64,000 bases of DNA from assembly GCF_029873635.1 (NCBI RefSeq), contig NC_080421.1, positions 3,720,001 to 3,784,000 on the forward strand, read 5' to 3'. This DNA is from Malania oleifera. Taxonomy: Eukaryota > Streptophyta > Magnoliopsida > Santalales > Ximeniaceae. Shown piece after piece: positions 1 through 11,628 of the stretch (its first letter is position 1; each line of letters begins with the position of its first letter). A program made the translations under genes and the position numbers. Below the pieces are notes generated by a model. That model saw nothing but the letters and a program-made list of their open reading frames with translations, did no database searches and was not told the origin of the DNA.

Positions 1-490
1 AGGGACTCAATGTGATATGGGAACAGTTTTCTCCTCAGTTCAAGCTTTAATCCTAGGCAAAATCGGGAGGTCTGTTGACTATCAGTCTCATAGACACCAC
101 ATCTTACAGTCAGGTTATCGAATTGATTCATATATTCTATAACAGTCATGCTACCTTGATGCAAGTCGTAAAGCTGATCTATAAGGTGCTCTCTATAACT
201 AAGGGGTGCATACTTCTCCCTTAACTTGTCCTTCATTAGATCCCAATGCTCAATGGGTTTATGGTTTAACCTCGCTTCTTGCCTCTCAATGTTTATCCAA
301 TGGAGTTTGGCTTGCCCAGTTAGTCTCATTCTTGCAAACCTCACTCGGTGTGAGTCATGCATCTTACACCACTCAAAATAGGCATCCATTCCAGTCAACC
401 AATCTTGAAAGACTTTAGGATCCTTTTGTCCATCAAAGGTGGGGGCTTCTATCCTCATTTCATCAATGTAAGGATCACGACGCTCCCTAC
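1..490 (-). mobile_element. Ty3/Gypsy gag fragment, runs off the window start
   Basis: Read on the minus strand from about 490 to 1, the translation gives a typical plant Gypsy Gag. It has an N-terminal IDEMRIEAPTFDGQKDP stretch, then FQDWLTGMDAYFEW, then the capsid-like core WDLMKDKLREKYAPL and IEYMNQFDNLTVRC. These are conserved landmarks of the retrotransposon Gag family of chromovirus-type Gypsy elements. The rest of the element would lie before base 1. It is an old copy and looks broken. The lineage within Gypsy cannot be fixed from Gag alone. Confidence 0.8.
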
Positions 491-1035
491 GGCAAGGTCT
501 CCTAATTGATTTTAACTAACAAGTACCAATATTGCAATCTATGGATCAAATGGGCTATTCAAAGATGTGATTTTAATCTACTAGCAAGGGTCCACAAGAT
601 ATAACAAAAGATTCAAGCACAAGTATTGAAGTTACCAAGATATTGGTTTGGATGACTTGACATTGTTCCACACGTAGTTAGGTCACACCGTTGGTCCTTC
701 GTACAAGCTTTGAATCACAAGATGAACGCAACAATGAAGTGTAGATGATAATCGTCGTATGGGTGTATGAAGGTGCTGGCCGTATGGTGTTGATGGGGGC
801 CGTGAGAGTATTAGATGGAGGAGGGGTTGATGGAGTCGTTGGATAGTTTAGTGGTCTCTCACCACTTGATCTCCGGAGAGAACGCCGTAGCCTCACACTA
901 CTCACTCACAAGGAGAGGAACAAGCTTTACAAGCTCAAGCAAAGAGATGCTTCTTCAATATTCAACTTCAACTTTTTTCCTTGTTCTTACAATAAGAAAG
1001 CTATTTATAGGCATAGCCTAGGAGACATAGCTTTA

Positions 1036-1118
1036 AACACTCAACAACTCTCAACAATTTCAACAACAACTCTCAATAACTTTCAACAACAACTCTCAAC
1101 AACTTTCAACAACTATTA
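1036..1118. repeat. CAACAACTCTCAACAA-type low-complexity repeat
   Basis: Imperfect tandem copies of CAACAACTCTCAACAA / TTTCAACAACA run through this stretch. It is probably part of the transcribed leader of an LTR element. No function is implied. Confidence 0.7.
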
Positions 1119-1497
1119 ACCTAACACAATTAATACTTACTAAAAAAACAAGGAACTCCAACTCATAAGCACACAAGTCAAGCTTAGTTGTCTTGCATTA
1201 TTACAATTCAAATTTGAAATTTAAACACATTCCAAAAGGAAGGCTAAAACCGTGTGGGACCCATTGGAGCCATGTGGGGGCCACATGGGTTTTGAGTTGG
1301 ACTTTGCTTCAATACTTCACTTGGGTCTTCAAGCATGGTCTTCAAGCACCTAGTAATCTTGCAATAACATATACACGAAAAATATAAATTAACACAATAG
1401 CAAAGTCTTCACATAAAAAAAATCTTCCATCAAAGAAGTAGATGATCTTCAACTAATCCCATGTGTCCCTGCAAAATAGATATAAACAATAGTGGAC

Positions 1498-1586
1498 ATC
1501 TGGAGATCGTCTACGTGTCACCATGTCAGCAAAGGAGTGCAGATCGGGAGGTCGTCCATGTGTCATCATATCAGTAAAAGGGATAC
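1498..1586. repeat. Two-copy tandem repeat of about 43 bp at a transposon junction
   Basis: Two adjacent imperfect copies share TC(T/G)GGAG(A/G)TCGTC, GTGTCA(C/T)CAT and TCAG(C/T)AAA. They lie where recognisable Copia integrase sequence stops on the minus strand (near 1600). Confidence 0.75.
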
Positions 1587-1589
1587 ATA

Positions 1590-4369
1590 AGGCATGTTGA
1601 TCCCCATCATCATGCCCATAGCCAAGAAAAATACATTGCATTGTCTTGTTATCAAGTTTGGATCTTTCATCTTTTGGAATGTGAACAAATGCACGACAAC
1701 CAAACACTTTCAAGTGATCATAAGTAACATCCTTACCTTTCCAAATTTTTTCAGGAACTTCACTAAGTAAAGGAGTTGAAGGGGACAAATTAATCAAGTC
1801 CACCGCCTTCCTCATTGCTTCACCCCAAAATGATTTTGGCAACTTCGCATGAGAGAGCATACATCTCATTCTCTCCAGTATGGTGCGGTTCATCCTTTCC
1901 GCAATACCATTTTGTTGAGGGGTTTTCTTAACGGTCTTTTGATGTCTAATTCCTTGGCTGTAACAATATGCATCAAATGGGCCAATGTACTCTCCACCAT
2001 TATTCGAGCGCACACATTTCACCTTCTTTCCAGTCTCTCTTTAAACTTTAACCTGAAAATGCTTAAACACATCTAAGACTTGATCTTTAGTCTTCAAGGT
2101 GTAAGCCCAAACTTTTCTTGAACAATCATCAATAAAGGTAACAAAGTAAAGTGCACCACCATGAGATTTAACTTTCAAAGGACCACATACATCTGAATGT
2201 ATCAAATCTAAAACATTAGATTTTTTAGTAACAAACTTTGCACGAAAAGGAGCTCTATGTTGTTTATCGGCCAAACAATGAACACAAGCTTTAAGAGACA
2301 TACCTTTCATCCCGGGTAGGAGCTTCTTTTTGAACAAAAACTACATTCCTTTTTCACTCATGTGCCCAAGCCGCTTATGCCACAAATCGGTGGAAGAGTG
2401 ACTTTCAATTGCATTCATAACACTATTACCAATTTTACCTTGCATCATATAAAGTGTACCGGTTTTCTTGCCTTTAGCCACCACCAAATTACCCTTTGTG
2501 AGCTTCCATTTTCTATCACCAAAATGATTGTCAAACCCTTCATCATCAAGCTTTCCGGTAGATATCAAATTTAGTCGAATATCGGGTACATGTCTCACAT
2601 CTTTGAGTACCAACTTGCATCCCAAATTTGTTTCCAAACAAACATTTCCAATACCAACAATTTTTGATAGACCTTCATTTCCCATCCGAACGACTCCATG
2701 ATTTCCTTTGGAATAAGAAGTGAAGAAATCTCCCTGAGAAGTGACATGGAATGATGCACCGGAATCAATAACCCAATCAGTCTCTTGACTTGTCAAATTA
2801 ATGCAGCTATCATCACAAACAACCATAAGATCACCATCAGATGCAACTGAAGTTGTGTCTTCATGCTTTTTCTCAAAATTTTTCTCTTTGTTTTGCTCCT
2901 TGAATTTCAATTTTCTACACTCCCGCTTCATATGCCCCTTTTTATGACAATAGTGACACTCAATATCTTTCTTCGAAACTGAGTTGGACCGACCTCTTGA
3001 TTTATCATTACGGTGAGAATATCTGCTTTTACTTCTGCCTCTCCCCCGGTTTTCTGTCACAAGTGCCTCTAAATGAGAAGAGCCAACTGATTTTCTTCTA
3101 ATTTCTTCATTCAACAAGCTGCTAGTTACTTGGTTCATAGTAACAATTCCATCGGGAGCCGAATTACTAACAGTCACAACCAATGTCTCCCAACTTTCCG
3201 GCAAAGAGTTAAGAAGCATTAAGACCTGCAATTCATCATCAAAAACTATTTTCATGGTAGCAAGCTGATTGATAATATTTTTCATCTCATTCAAATGTTC
3301 GGTAATAAGACCACCATCTTTATATTTCAAATTCACCAATTTTCGAAAAAGAAAGGCTTTATTTGTAGCCGATTTTCTATCATAAAGACCCTCTAATTTT
3401 TTCCACAGTTCATGTGCCGAAGTTTCAGTAGAAATATGATGAAAAACACTATCATCAATCCATTGCCGAATAACACCAACGGTTTTCCTATTAAGCCTAT
3501 TCCACTCATCATCACTCATGTCTTTAGGCTTTCGGCTATCACCCTCAATAGGCCCATCCAAATCTTTGCAAAATAAAAGATCTTGCATTTTTGTTTTCCA
3601 AGTTACCCAATTGCTTCCATTGAAGCTAATCTACAGCCAACATTACCATCCATGATTTACACAAATTTAATGCGTACAAATAACACGGCTCTGATACCAC
3701 TTGTTGGGCAAATATTATGTATGAACTAATTCCCACAAATAAATCAATGGAGTAATGCAAACAATAAAATTGAGACACAAGAAATTAACGTGGTTCCCTC
3801 AAATGTTGAGGTACGTTCACAGGGTACGGCGGTCCAAATCCACTATCACCAAATATTTTGTACAAAGTGGATACAAAAGGCAGAAGCCTTACAAATACAC
3901 AAGAGTGTATAAATAAATGTAGTAAGATGGAAATGTCTCACCAAATATTCTGAACAAAGCTCCAAAGAACCAACCAAAAGACCACACTAAAAGAAATCCC
4001 AATATGCTGTAAATAACATGCAGCTGGAGACACATGAAGAAGAAGCAGCAGTAGCTTACTGCAATGAAGAAGATGACTAGCACTGGTGCGTACTGGTGCG
4101 TGGACTTGCTGCTGGTGTTGGCTGCAGGCGCTGGCATGAGGAGCTGTGTGGTGTTTCCGTCAAAAAAATAGAGAGAGTGGAGAGGGCTGCTAGTTGTGAA
4201 GAAGATTTTCTGTTGCAAGACAAGATGGTAAAAAAAAGGAGATGAAGTGGCAGCCTCAATTACTGCGCGTGAGGCTTGGTGTTGAATACTGCTTCCTTGA
4301 GAAGCCAACAACCATTAAAAAAAAAAATTCTTTCCAATTTTTGGGCGCCATAAGGAGGGACACCCAACA
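1590..4369 (-). mobile_element. Ty1/Copia element (Tork/TNT1-like), partial, with one LTR, inside HIPP1 intron 1
   Basis: Reading on the minus strand from the LTR: a primer-binding site (rc of 3688-3699, TGGTATCAGAGC) directly follows the LTR. Gag then runs from about 3588, with the zinc knuckle CHYCHKKGHMKREC near 2930, a protease WVIDSGASFHVTS near 2760, the pre-integrase motif HKRLGHMSEKGM near 2345 and integrase down to about 1610 (FVTFIDDCSRKVWAY, SNNGGEY, PQQNGIAERMNRTILE, VFGCRAFVHIPKDERSKLD, FLGYGHD). Order and motifs fit the Tork/TNT1 group. Recognisable parts stop near 1600, so the element is incomplete and looks broken. The high-coordinate LTR edge abuts sequence identical to the HIPP3 intron (from CTTCTCTGATG), placing the insertion in intron 1 of HIPP copy 1. 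Confidence 0.88.
3702..4369 (-). repeat. Copia 5' LTR (668 bp)
   Basis: In plus-strand terms it begins TGTTGGG at 3702 and ends CCCAACA at 4369, a perfect 7-bp terminal inverted repeat. The primer-binding site lies two bases beyond the 3702 edge, and HIPP intron sequence begins at 4370. The open frames inside it are chance frames. Confidence 0.85.
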
Positions 4370-5522
4370 CTTCTCTGATGTCTTCTTGCTTCTACCTATC
4401 TTCTTCACTCGTCTTCTTTTCATTTTCAAATTTAAAAAAAAAAAGAAGGCACGCCGTAAATTGAGTCATATGGTAGCTTACATCTGTTCTCAGTTCGTGA
4501 AGTAGCCAGGCCTGCGCCTACTCTTCGCTTGAATCGTTCGGTCCAGCTATTTCATGATAATCGTGCTGGATCTGTGTTCTTCTCTTTTCTCAAAAATTTC
4601 GTTACTATTTTCGAAAAATAATTTCTTTCTCTTGAAAGAGTGGAGCGAGTTCCAAGTTCCGAGCTCAGAACTCCGCAACTGAGCGCCTGCTCCGTCGGGA
4701 AACGCGTGGTCGGCTTCCGTTGGTCTTGGCGAACTGTTAAAATGACGGGACTAGCCCGTCTTTTGTTGCGAATTTTGGTATAGTTGGGTAGCTCCTTAAC
4801 TAGATAGGTAAGATAGTAATTTGACTACCCACTTCTTTCCTCGCGAAGGAGAAAAGTATCGCTTGCTATTGGATTTCCTTTTCTCTGGGAAATCGTAGTA
4901 TCGTACCACAGAAGATCCTAACTCTTTTTGAATCGTATTGGACTGCTTTTGACGTGGCAGAATTTCATTGGCTCAGTTAATTCGTAGTGTCTGTAGTATC
5001 CTGAAGTTCCCAACGGCCAACACCAAATCAGTGCTTGTTATTCCTCGGTTCCAACCACTTTGGTTTTGTCCGCCTTTGAGGCCGCATCCCACTTTTGATT
5101 TTTGATTTTTGCTGTGATGTGATTTTTGTTTGATCGGACGGTGGAGATAAGGGTGAGGATAGACTGCGAAGGATGCGAGCGGAAGGTGAGGCGGGCGGTG
5201 GAGGGGATGAAAGGTGTGAAGCAGGTGGAGGTGGAGCCCAAGCAGAACAAGCTGACCGTCGTGGGATACGTGGAAGCCGGCCAAGGTGTTGGCACGCGTC
5301 TGCCATCGGACGGGCAAGAAGGCCGAGCTCTGGCGCTACGTGCCATACGACGTCGTCGCCCACCCCTACGCACCCGGGGTGTACGATAAGAAGGCCCCCG
5401 CGGGGTACGTGAGCAACTCGTACGACCCACACGTGGCGCAGCTCGCGCGTGCCAGCTCAGCCGAAGTGCGGTACACCACGGCGTTCAGCGACGAGAACCC
5501 CAGCGCTTGTGCTATCATGTGA
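4370..5522 (+). pseudogene. HIPP26-like copy 1, decayed (intron remnant plus exon 2)
   Basis: 4370-5137 matches the second part of intron 1 of the two intact copies, and 5138-5522 matches their exon 2. Three lesions are visible by comparison. The splice acceptor, CAG in both other copies, is CGG here, so the AG at 5136-5137 is now GG. An extra A at 5274/5275 (GGAAGCC against GGAGCC) shifts the frame in the metal-binding domain, so the CxxC half and the CaaX half lie in different frames. A Copia element occupies the intron, and no exon 1 or promoter is present to its left in this window. Exon 2 still carries the CEGC motif and the terminal CAIM. The frameshift and lost acceptor make a normal HIPP protein very unlikely. 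A transcribed antisense or chimeric RNA cannot be excluded. Confidence 0.92.
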
Positions 5523-8276
5523 TCGCGCATACGGGGAAAGAAAATGATATGACTTCATTTCTAATTTGTAAAAGTGATATGACTTCAAAATTAAATATTA
5601 CTTGAAACCATGATTTTGAAAATTAAATTTATTTATAAGTATAAATAATGAAAATATAAATTCATAATATATTTAGCTTTGGGATTTGTTAATTATTATT
5701 TGTTTTATTTTTTTTGCTTTCTAAATTTTTAGAATTTTGATTTATGAAATTACCCTTCAAATAAATTACTTTTACCCTTTTAACATAAAAGTATGTTTAA
5801 AAATTAATTAAAATAAAAGAACTAGATTGATCCGACAACAAACTCGAGTTGCACCGGTTTCGACCAGTTCGCACAAGGTGAGTCGAATTGCAAAAATTCA
5901 ATTTTCAACTAATACTTGAACCAAACATGACCGGTTTGGTTCGGTTTTCAGAACCATGATTGAAACATTTAAGTGTACATTTGACTATAAATGCACAAGC
6001 TAGGTAGGAACATTAGAATTTTAAAATTTAAACTCCAAGTTTTTTTTTTTCTTTGGATAAATTAATTAGTAAAAACTTTAAGCAGACTTAAGTCAACCCC
6101 AATGTTTTGGACTGAAGCTACCATCATTATATGTATTTTCTTTTTGAAACCAAATAAATTGTTTGCTTGGGAAAGCGAAACCTTTGCATCCTAGTGTCTT
6201 CTTGTTCTCTTAATGGGTAGTCTATTTTTATAATTCTAAAGCAAATTTTCCTTTTGCTCCCCTCCTTTTAATTTGAAGTCCTATTATTTGAGATAGAGTT
6301 TGGGCAAAATAGGAAAATCTTATAAGAGTTAGAAAACTATAAAAATTCATTTAGTTTTGAAAAATAATTTTATTTTTATTTTAAAATAACCATAAAATTA
6401 ATAGTTATTTTTAATTTTAAAGTATTTATATGATTTTTTAAAGTAGTAATAATTAATATTTAAAAATTTTCAATACAAATACCGGAGAATTAACAATCTT
6501 TTTATAATTTTTAAAAAGTAAAAAGATAAAACAATGCTTCAATTTTTCACTCGTTGACGCAAAAACAATTAATTCTTATCATTGATATTTTTCGATCAAT
6601 ACTTTCACTCAATTATTGTTAGTTTTGATGTTTCAATTTGAGTGTCTTATACTTGGTGTTTAAATGGATTTTTAAAATTAAAGTCATAGCAATATGCATC
6701 TCATAATTAATTACATAAATCACTATTGGATTTTCATAGTGCATATTATTAATTAAGGGATGTATAAATTATTTTCATTCATTTTTTCCTCCAAGTATAC
6801 TGAATTGACAAGTTATCTTAAAATTACAAATTTGTAAATAATAAGTATATAAGTAATTTAATAAATTATTTTTAATTTTAAAATCAAATAAAATTTTATG
6901 ACTTTCAATTATCTCCCAAAAATAATAAATTTAAGCACATTACAATTGGTCCTTATAAAAAGGAAAAGACTAATTAATTAAATTTCAAAGAGGCCTCTCT
7001 TGACTTTTTGATAACTACAGAAGAAATCTTCGTATGTTTGACAATCTATCAAAGATTATCTACTCTTTCGATAAACATGCAAAATACCGTATGAGATTAT
7101 AATCTTATTGATAAAAATAACATCATTCACTTAATTTTTTGGTACCAATTATTCAAACTTTTGTTTTTATAATTGTCAAAAATTTAAAGAGCTGTGTCAT
7201 ATTTAGATAAGGTATATTTGAGTAATTATGTTGGAGTTGAATCATATAACTTCGTATTCATTATAACTTGAGCCTTTTATGGTAAATATTGTTGTACATA
7301 CTTGACATAATAAATAAGAGAGAAATTAAAATTTATTTCTTCATTTTTGCAAAAAAGAAAAAGGGGAAACATACTTTAGATAGAAAATTGTAATAAAAAA
7401 CATTTTTATAAGAATAGTTTTAAAAGCCGAATTGGACCAGCAAGTCCAATCCAATTTGATTGGAATTGGCGACTAGTCTGATTCGATACTCAAGCTCTTT
7501 AAACGGAATTTACTATGAATTAGTAGAGACTTGCATGGTCCTGTCAAAACTGATTTAGGCTATATTTAATAGGCTATAACAAATTTTTTGTTTAGTAAAA
7601 TTGAAAAGATTTAAAATAAAAAATAAAAATAAAAGTAATAATAATAATAATACTCCACGGGCATATCTGATTTTTTTTTTTATAAATAATATCCAAAACG
7701 ATCACTCCTGGGTGGGCGGTGATGATTAATCTTTGGTCCAATGAAGGGCTGGTGTGACTTTCTATTTATACCATTAGGTTTTTGTTCGTACACGTGTCAA
7801 GACCTCGGAGATTGTAAAACTGAAGAGAGAGAGAGAGAGAGAGAGATTTCCGGGAATTGAGGAAAGGAAATGTACGTGGCTAATTATTTTATGCATGGGA
7901 ATTCGCCGACCTTTATTATTAAATTCACAGAAAACTAAACTAAAGTTTGATATCCTCAAAGTTATGAACCTCCATGCATGTCCACACCGACCATGTTCCC
8001 TCTAATATGGTGTCTCTATTTGGTTGTCCCTTTTCTTTTCGTTATCTTTTGACTCCAGTTTTGGTCTTCTTCTTCATTTTGCCTTCCTATATATTTTTCG
8101 GAATATGGCTCTTTAAATTTACATTAGCAAGCAAGTTCTACTCACTTTCACTATTCCTTTTATTTTCTTTATTTCTCGTCACCGACCCTTCACCATTACA
8201 TCTTATATAGTAGCATATAAACGATGAATTAGTTATGTCATCACACGGATTCATGTGATCTTATTAAATTTTGTAA
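5523..8276. other. AT-rich flank of HIPP1 (unit 1)
   Basis: No gene seen. The stretch is collinear with 31464-34600 downstream of HIPP2, and much of it (for example 6180-6480) is nearly identical by eye. Around 5870-5960 and 7430-7500 are degenerate CCGGTTTGGTTCGG / AAACCGAATT phrases of a kind common in plant intergenic repeats. 7690-8215 contains an ACACGTGTCA G-box-like palindrome, a TATTTATA motif and a GA microsatellite in promoter-like order, but no convincing coding exon follows. Confidence 0.7.
7823..7848. repeat. (GA)n microsatellite, short allele
   Basis: About 13 GA units. The equivalent run in the HIPP2 flank (34094-34156) has about 31 units, so the tract has changed length since duplication. 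Confidence 0.95.
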
Positions 8277-8284
8277 TATGTGGC

Positions 8285-9365
8285 GGGCGGCTCTGCCTTT
8301 AGGCCATTGAGGCACCCACTTAAGGCCCCCAAATATTTGGAGTCCCGTAATTTTTTTTAATATAATAATATACTTTTTGAGCCCTAAATTTTTTTTAATT
8401 AAATAATATTAATATTATTTATTATGCTCTATTCCTATAATTGACTTCTCAACTAATAAATAAATGAAATTATTTTTTAAAATATAAAATAAATACAATT
8501 TAATTCTTTTTTTTTTTCAAGTCTTATACTTCCCAATTAATAACTTTATTGTATTTCAAATTATCTATTACTCCCATCTCTCTCTCTCTTAGTCTCTCTA
8601 AAAATTTTTTTTCATCCCTCACACTCTCTCACTCTCATTTCTTGGTTTCTCTATGATTTTTGCTCCAACTATTGTGTTCATCATCTTCGAGCCTCCGATT
8701 CTCTGTAATTTTCTTCAACTTTAATTTTGATTTTAATTTTGTATATTAATTTTCTATTATTTTCACTCTGAATTTTTTTTTTTTTTTTTTCTATTTTTTC
8801 TTAGATTTTGGAAGCTTTGAGGTTAGAGCGCTGTATTCGGCAAGAATCCGATATCTCTAAAGTCTCGCTCGCCGATCAATTTGTAATAATAAAAATAATC
8901 AGATTATATTGTTTCAATTTACTATTTCTATAGATTTATTAAATTTATTTTTATTTGTTTACATAATTTGTCAATTTATAGTGTTAATTTTGAAATTTAA
9001 CTATGTCAACGAGAAAATATGAATCCGGATATGAAAAACGAAGGAAGAAAAAAAATAGAAGAATTAGTGTCATCTCAAAAGAGAGCTCTTAATAAATTTA
9101 TTTTTAATTCTAAGCAAAATATAAATGAGCCCGCTCCAGTACCCTTACGAAACTATGTCACAAGAAAGATTAAATGGATTGACTATGTTATCAATAGAAA
9201 AAGAAATACTTAAAAATCTTAAATATAAAACTTTAATTAGTGATTTTGCATCTCAAAAAGTTAGAAAAATTAATTTGAAATAAAAATAAAAATTAAAAAA
9301 AATATATTAAGGGTCCTTGATTGAATCATTCGCCTAGGGCCTCATATTGTGAAGAGCCAGCCCTG
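8285..9365 (+). mobile_element. hAT DNA transposon, internally deleted (hAT1)
   Basis: The 1,081-bp element is flanked by the perfect 8-bp target duplication TATGTGGC (8277-8284 and 9366-9373). The HIPP2 flank has the empty site (TATGTTAC near 34607). Its right end reads GAGCCAGCCCTG, the complement of CAGGGCTGGCTC, a typical plant hAT terminus. The left end reads GGGCGGCTCTG and seems to lack the first two bases. Inside, from the ATG at 9003, the frame starts MSTRKYESGYEKRRKKK, which resembles the N-terminus of TTF/ZMYM1-type hAT transposases. A separate stretch ending at 9283 reads RLNGLTMLSIEKEILKNL and DFASQKVRKINL, like the C-terminal dimerisation region. The catalytic middle is absent and N- and C-terminal parts nearly touch, so the element is non-autonomous. 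Confidence 0.88.
9003..9283 (+). pseudogene. Remnant of hAT transposase (N- and C-terminal ends only)
   Basis: The N-terminal 15-20 residues and the final 40 or so resemble ZMYM1/TTF-type hAT transposases, and the region between is missing. The reading frame changes within the A-rich run near 9045, so the two ends are not one frame. No DDE catalytic residues are present. It marks hAT1 as a deletion derivative mobilised, if at all, by a partner element. Confidence 0.7.
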
Positions 9366-9723
9366 TATGTGGCCCGCACTACATTTTATATAGACCACTT
9401 AAATTATTTTGTGACAATAAATTTGTAGAAATTTAAAGAATTATGGTATTTAAATAAAAAATAAAGAGAAAAAGGAAATTAGAAAGGGGGTTACAGTCGC
9501 GTTCGTTGACGAAGTGACTTATTGGGATTGTCGACGGGGACACGTCTCTTGTCGACGAAAAGTTACCAAGATACTATTTTCAGTTTTGAATTTCGTCGAC
9601 GAGGAATGAGCATTTGTTGACGAATTTCCTTCGTAGCCTCGTCGACGAAGTGACATGACTCTTCGATGAGTGCAGGTATATAAATAGTTTAAACTCGATT
9701 TTTCTTCATAAATTATGTGAGGA

Positions 9724-9726
<3 letters not shown>

Positions 9727-9768
<42 letters not shown>
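9727..9768. repeat. (CT)n microsatellite in solo LTR L1
   Basis: About 21 CT units just downstream of the LTR TATA box, probably in the 5' end of the LTR transcript. The same module recurs at 15664, 18661 and 34977, and as GA on the opposite strand at 28503, 37601 and 57427. Confidence 0.95.
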
Positions 9769-9772
<4 letters not shown>

Positions 9773-11401
9773 TGTCCCCTCTCCCTTCTCTCTAAGATTT
9801 TGGGCGGTTTCTTACCGGTTTAACGATCTGAGGCCACCACGACACTCTTGAGAAAGTTCTCTTCAAATCTGCTGGAGTTGATCGCTGGTGGGGCTAACTT
9901 GGACTCCATCCCAAATTCAGGGTAAGACTTTTTATTTAGTGTTTGACTTTCCTAGAGTTGCAAAAAATGTAGTAGTCGAAAAAATACTGAAGTTTTATTT
10001 AAGAAGATGTTATTTTCAGGGTGTTGATCAAACGGAGAACTCTACGAGTGTAAGACTAGACATTGTAGGGGCTTTTCAAAAATCAGGTAAGGTGATAAAT
10101 TAAGTCAAGATTTTATGAAAAAGTATTTATTATTTTATAGCATTTAGTTTCAGATAAATATGCATACTGTAGAATTATGTTGGAAATAATGTTGTTGATC
10201 AGAAATATAAATTTCATGTATAATATCATAAATAAGTTTATTATCTCTTTTGTGTGGCATAATTAATATTTACCACGAAAATTATGATGATGAAATATTA
10301 TGTTTACAAAATAGGTAAGTTATTACTGCTTTCAGGAAAATATTAAAATGATACAGAGATTTTTTAGACTAAGGAATTTTATATGATATGTTGGCTTAAG
10401 GACCGAGGATTCTACATGATAAGCCGGCATAAGGTCCGAACTTTTATATGAAATACCGGTGCAAGGGCGGAGATTTTATATGAAATACCGGTGCAAAGGC
10501 CGAAGGTTTTTATGATATGCAATACCGGCGTACGGGCAGTGATTTATAAAATACAAACTGCCGGCGTAAGAGTCGTAAATTTTATATGATATGTTATGCA
10601 AAAATGTATGAAAATATTAACATGACAGATATGATTATGAAATAGTCATGTATCATTATTTGGAAATATGTTATATGTTATCAGAACCTAGTTGACTTCG
10701 TTTAGCCTTTCATGAAGCACGGTACTATATGATCACGATCATGTTTATGTTAGTGTTACTGCTTGCTATACGGGGCAGTGGGAGATCGACAGTCGATGTG
10801 GTTTATTGTAGCGCAAGCGTCCCTCTAGTGTCCGGACCAAGAGGGGCAGACTCATCGTACTTACACACTTATGTTGATCTAGCGTAGTCGGCCAACCATT
10901 ACTAAGTCTCGCATTCGGGCCGCACAACCCAGTCATATAGGGGTAAGACATGACACCAGCCAGCTAACCATCCATGATGTTTTCTATGTACAATTATATG
11001 AGATAATTTATGAGTATAGAAATTCAGTATGTTATACCATAATATGATAAAACATGCTTCTCTTAGATGTGATACAGACAGTTTTATCAAATATGTTTAT
11101 ATACTATTATATGTATAACACGAAAATACTCATATTACGACACACTGATATTAGTTTATTTCCCTTACTGAGAGGTGTCTTACCCCAAATTATATAAACA
11201 TTTTAGGAGCCCTAGATAGAAGAGTGGATAGAGTTTCACGGCATTAGAATTCAACTGTTCTATCATATTTGAAGGGTAAGTCTATTGCTAGGGTAAGACG
11301 GATTTTTGGGTGACGACCCTACGACTTGTTTTTGATATTTTGGGTTGTGGGTAATCATATGAGGGATGTAGTAGACTCTAGTATTGTGTTAAATGGTAAT
11401 T

Positions 11402-11403
<2 letters not shown>

Positions 11404-11448
<45 letters not shown>
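11404..11448. repeat. (AT)n microsatellite in solo LTR L1
   Basis: About 22 AT units. The unit-2 equivalent (38759-38792) is shorter. Confidence 0.95.
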
Positions 11449-11450
<2 letters not shown>

Positions 11451-11628
11451 ATTACGTTTCCAGCTGCTTAGGTATCGATATTATATTTCAGGTATACCCC
11501 TGGTACCCTTGGGTTCAAGTGGATTATGATTTACGAAGTTGATTATGATTTTCCAGGATTATTATATAGAATATTATTATGGGCAAGGAAAAAAAAATTT
11601 GGTAAAATAAGCAAGTCATTACAAAATC

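Larger units (their letters stand above)
491..1590. other. LTR/leader-like transposon DNA, unresolved
   Basis: No gene is recognised here. On the minus strand a good TATA motif (CTATAAATAG, 1010 to 1001) sits upstream of CT/AG-rich transcribed-looking sequence leading towards the Gypsy gag at 490-1, which suggests an LTR and leader of that element. I could not find paired LTR ends or a target-site duplication, so the limits are unknown. A perfect 8-bp inverted repeat with a 3-base loop lies at 1270-1288. The assignment to the Gypsy element is inferred. Confidence 0.35.
9424..11623 (+). mobile_element. Solo LTR L1 of a long-LTR Gypsy family (unit 1)
   Basis: It starts TGTAGAAAT and ends CAAGTCATTACA, flanked by AAATT (9419-9423) and AAATC (11624-11628), a slightly diverged 5-bp target duplication. 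No internal region is present. In order it holds a CGTCGACG palindrome cluster (9500-9665), a TATA motif near 9678, a (CT)n tract, the CAGGGTGTTGA module near 10017, AATCAGGTAA near 10082, short tandem GGCNNAAGGNCCG repeats (10385-10570), ACTGAGAGGTGTCTTACCCC near 11166 and an (AT)n tract. The same modules recur in the LTRs of G1, L2 and D. It sits inside a Copia RNase H fragment and is shared with unit 2, so it predates the duplication. Confidence 0.87.

Noticed and set aside
3889-4311. 140-codon frame on the minus strand
   Set aside because: It falls entirely inside the Copia LTR, and its composition suggests chance.
5028-5432. Long minus-strand open frames over HIPP exon 2 (also at 30963-31373 and 44856-45314)
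   Set aside because: They mirror the GC-rich sense exon, have no known domain, and extend into intron sequence. They are shadows of the HIPP frame.
11326-11529. Small frame with repeated YI residues
   Set aside because: It results from the (AT)n tract in solo LTR L1.
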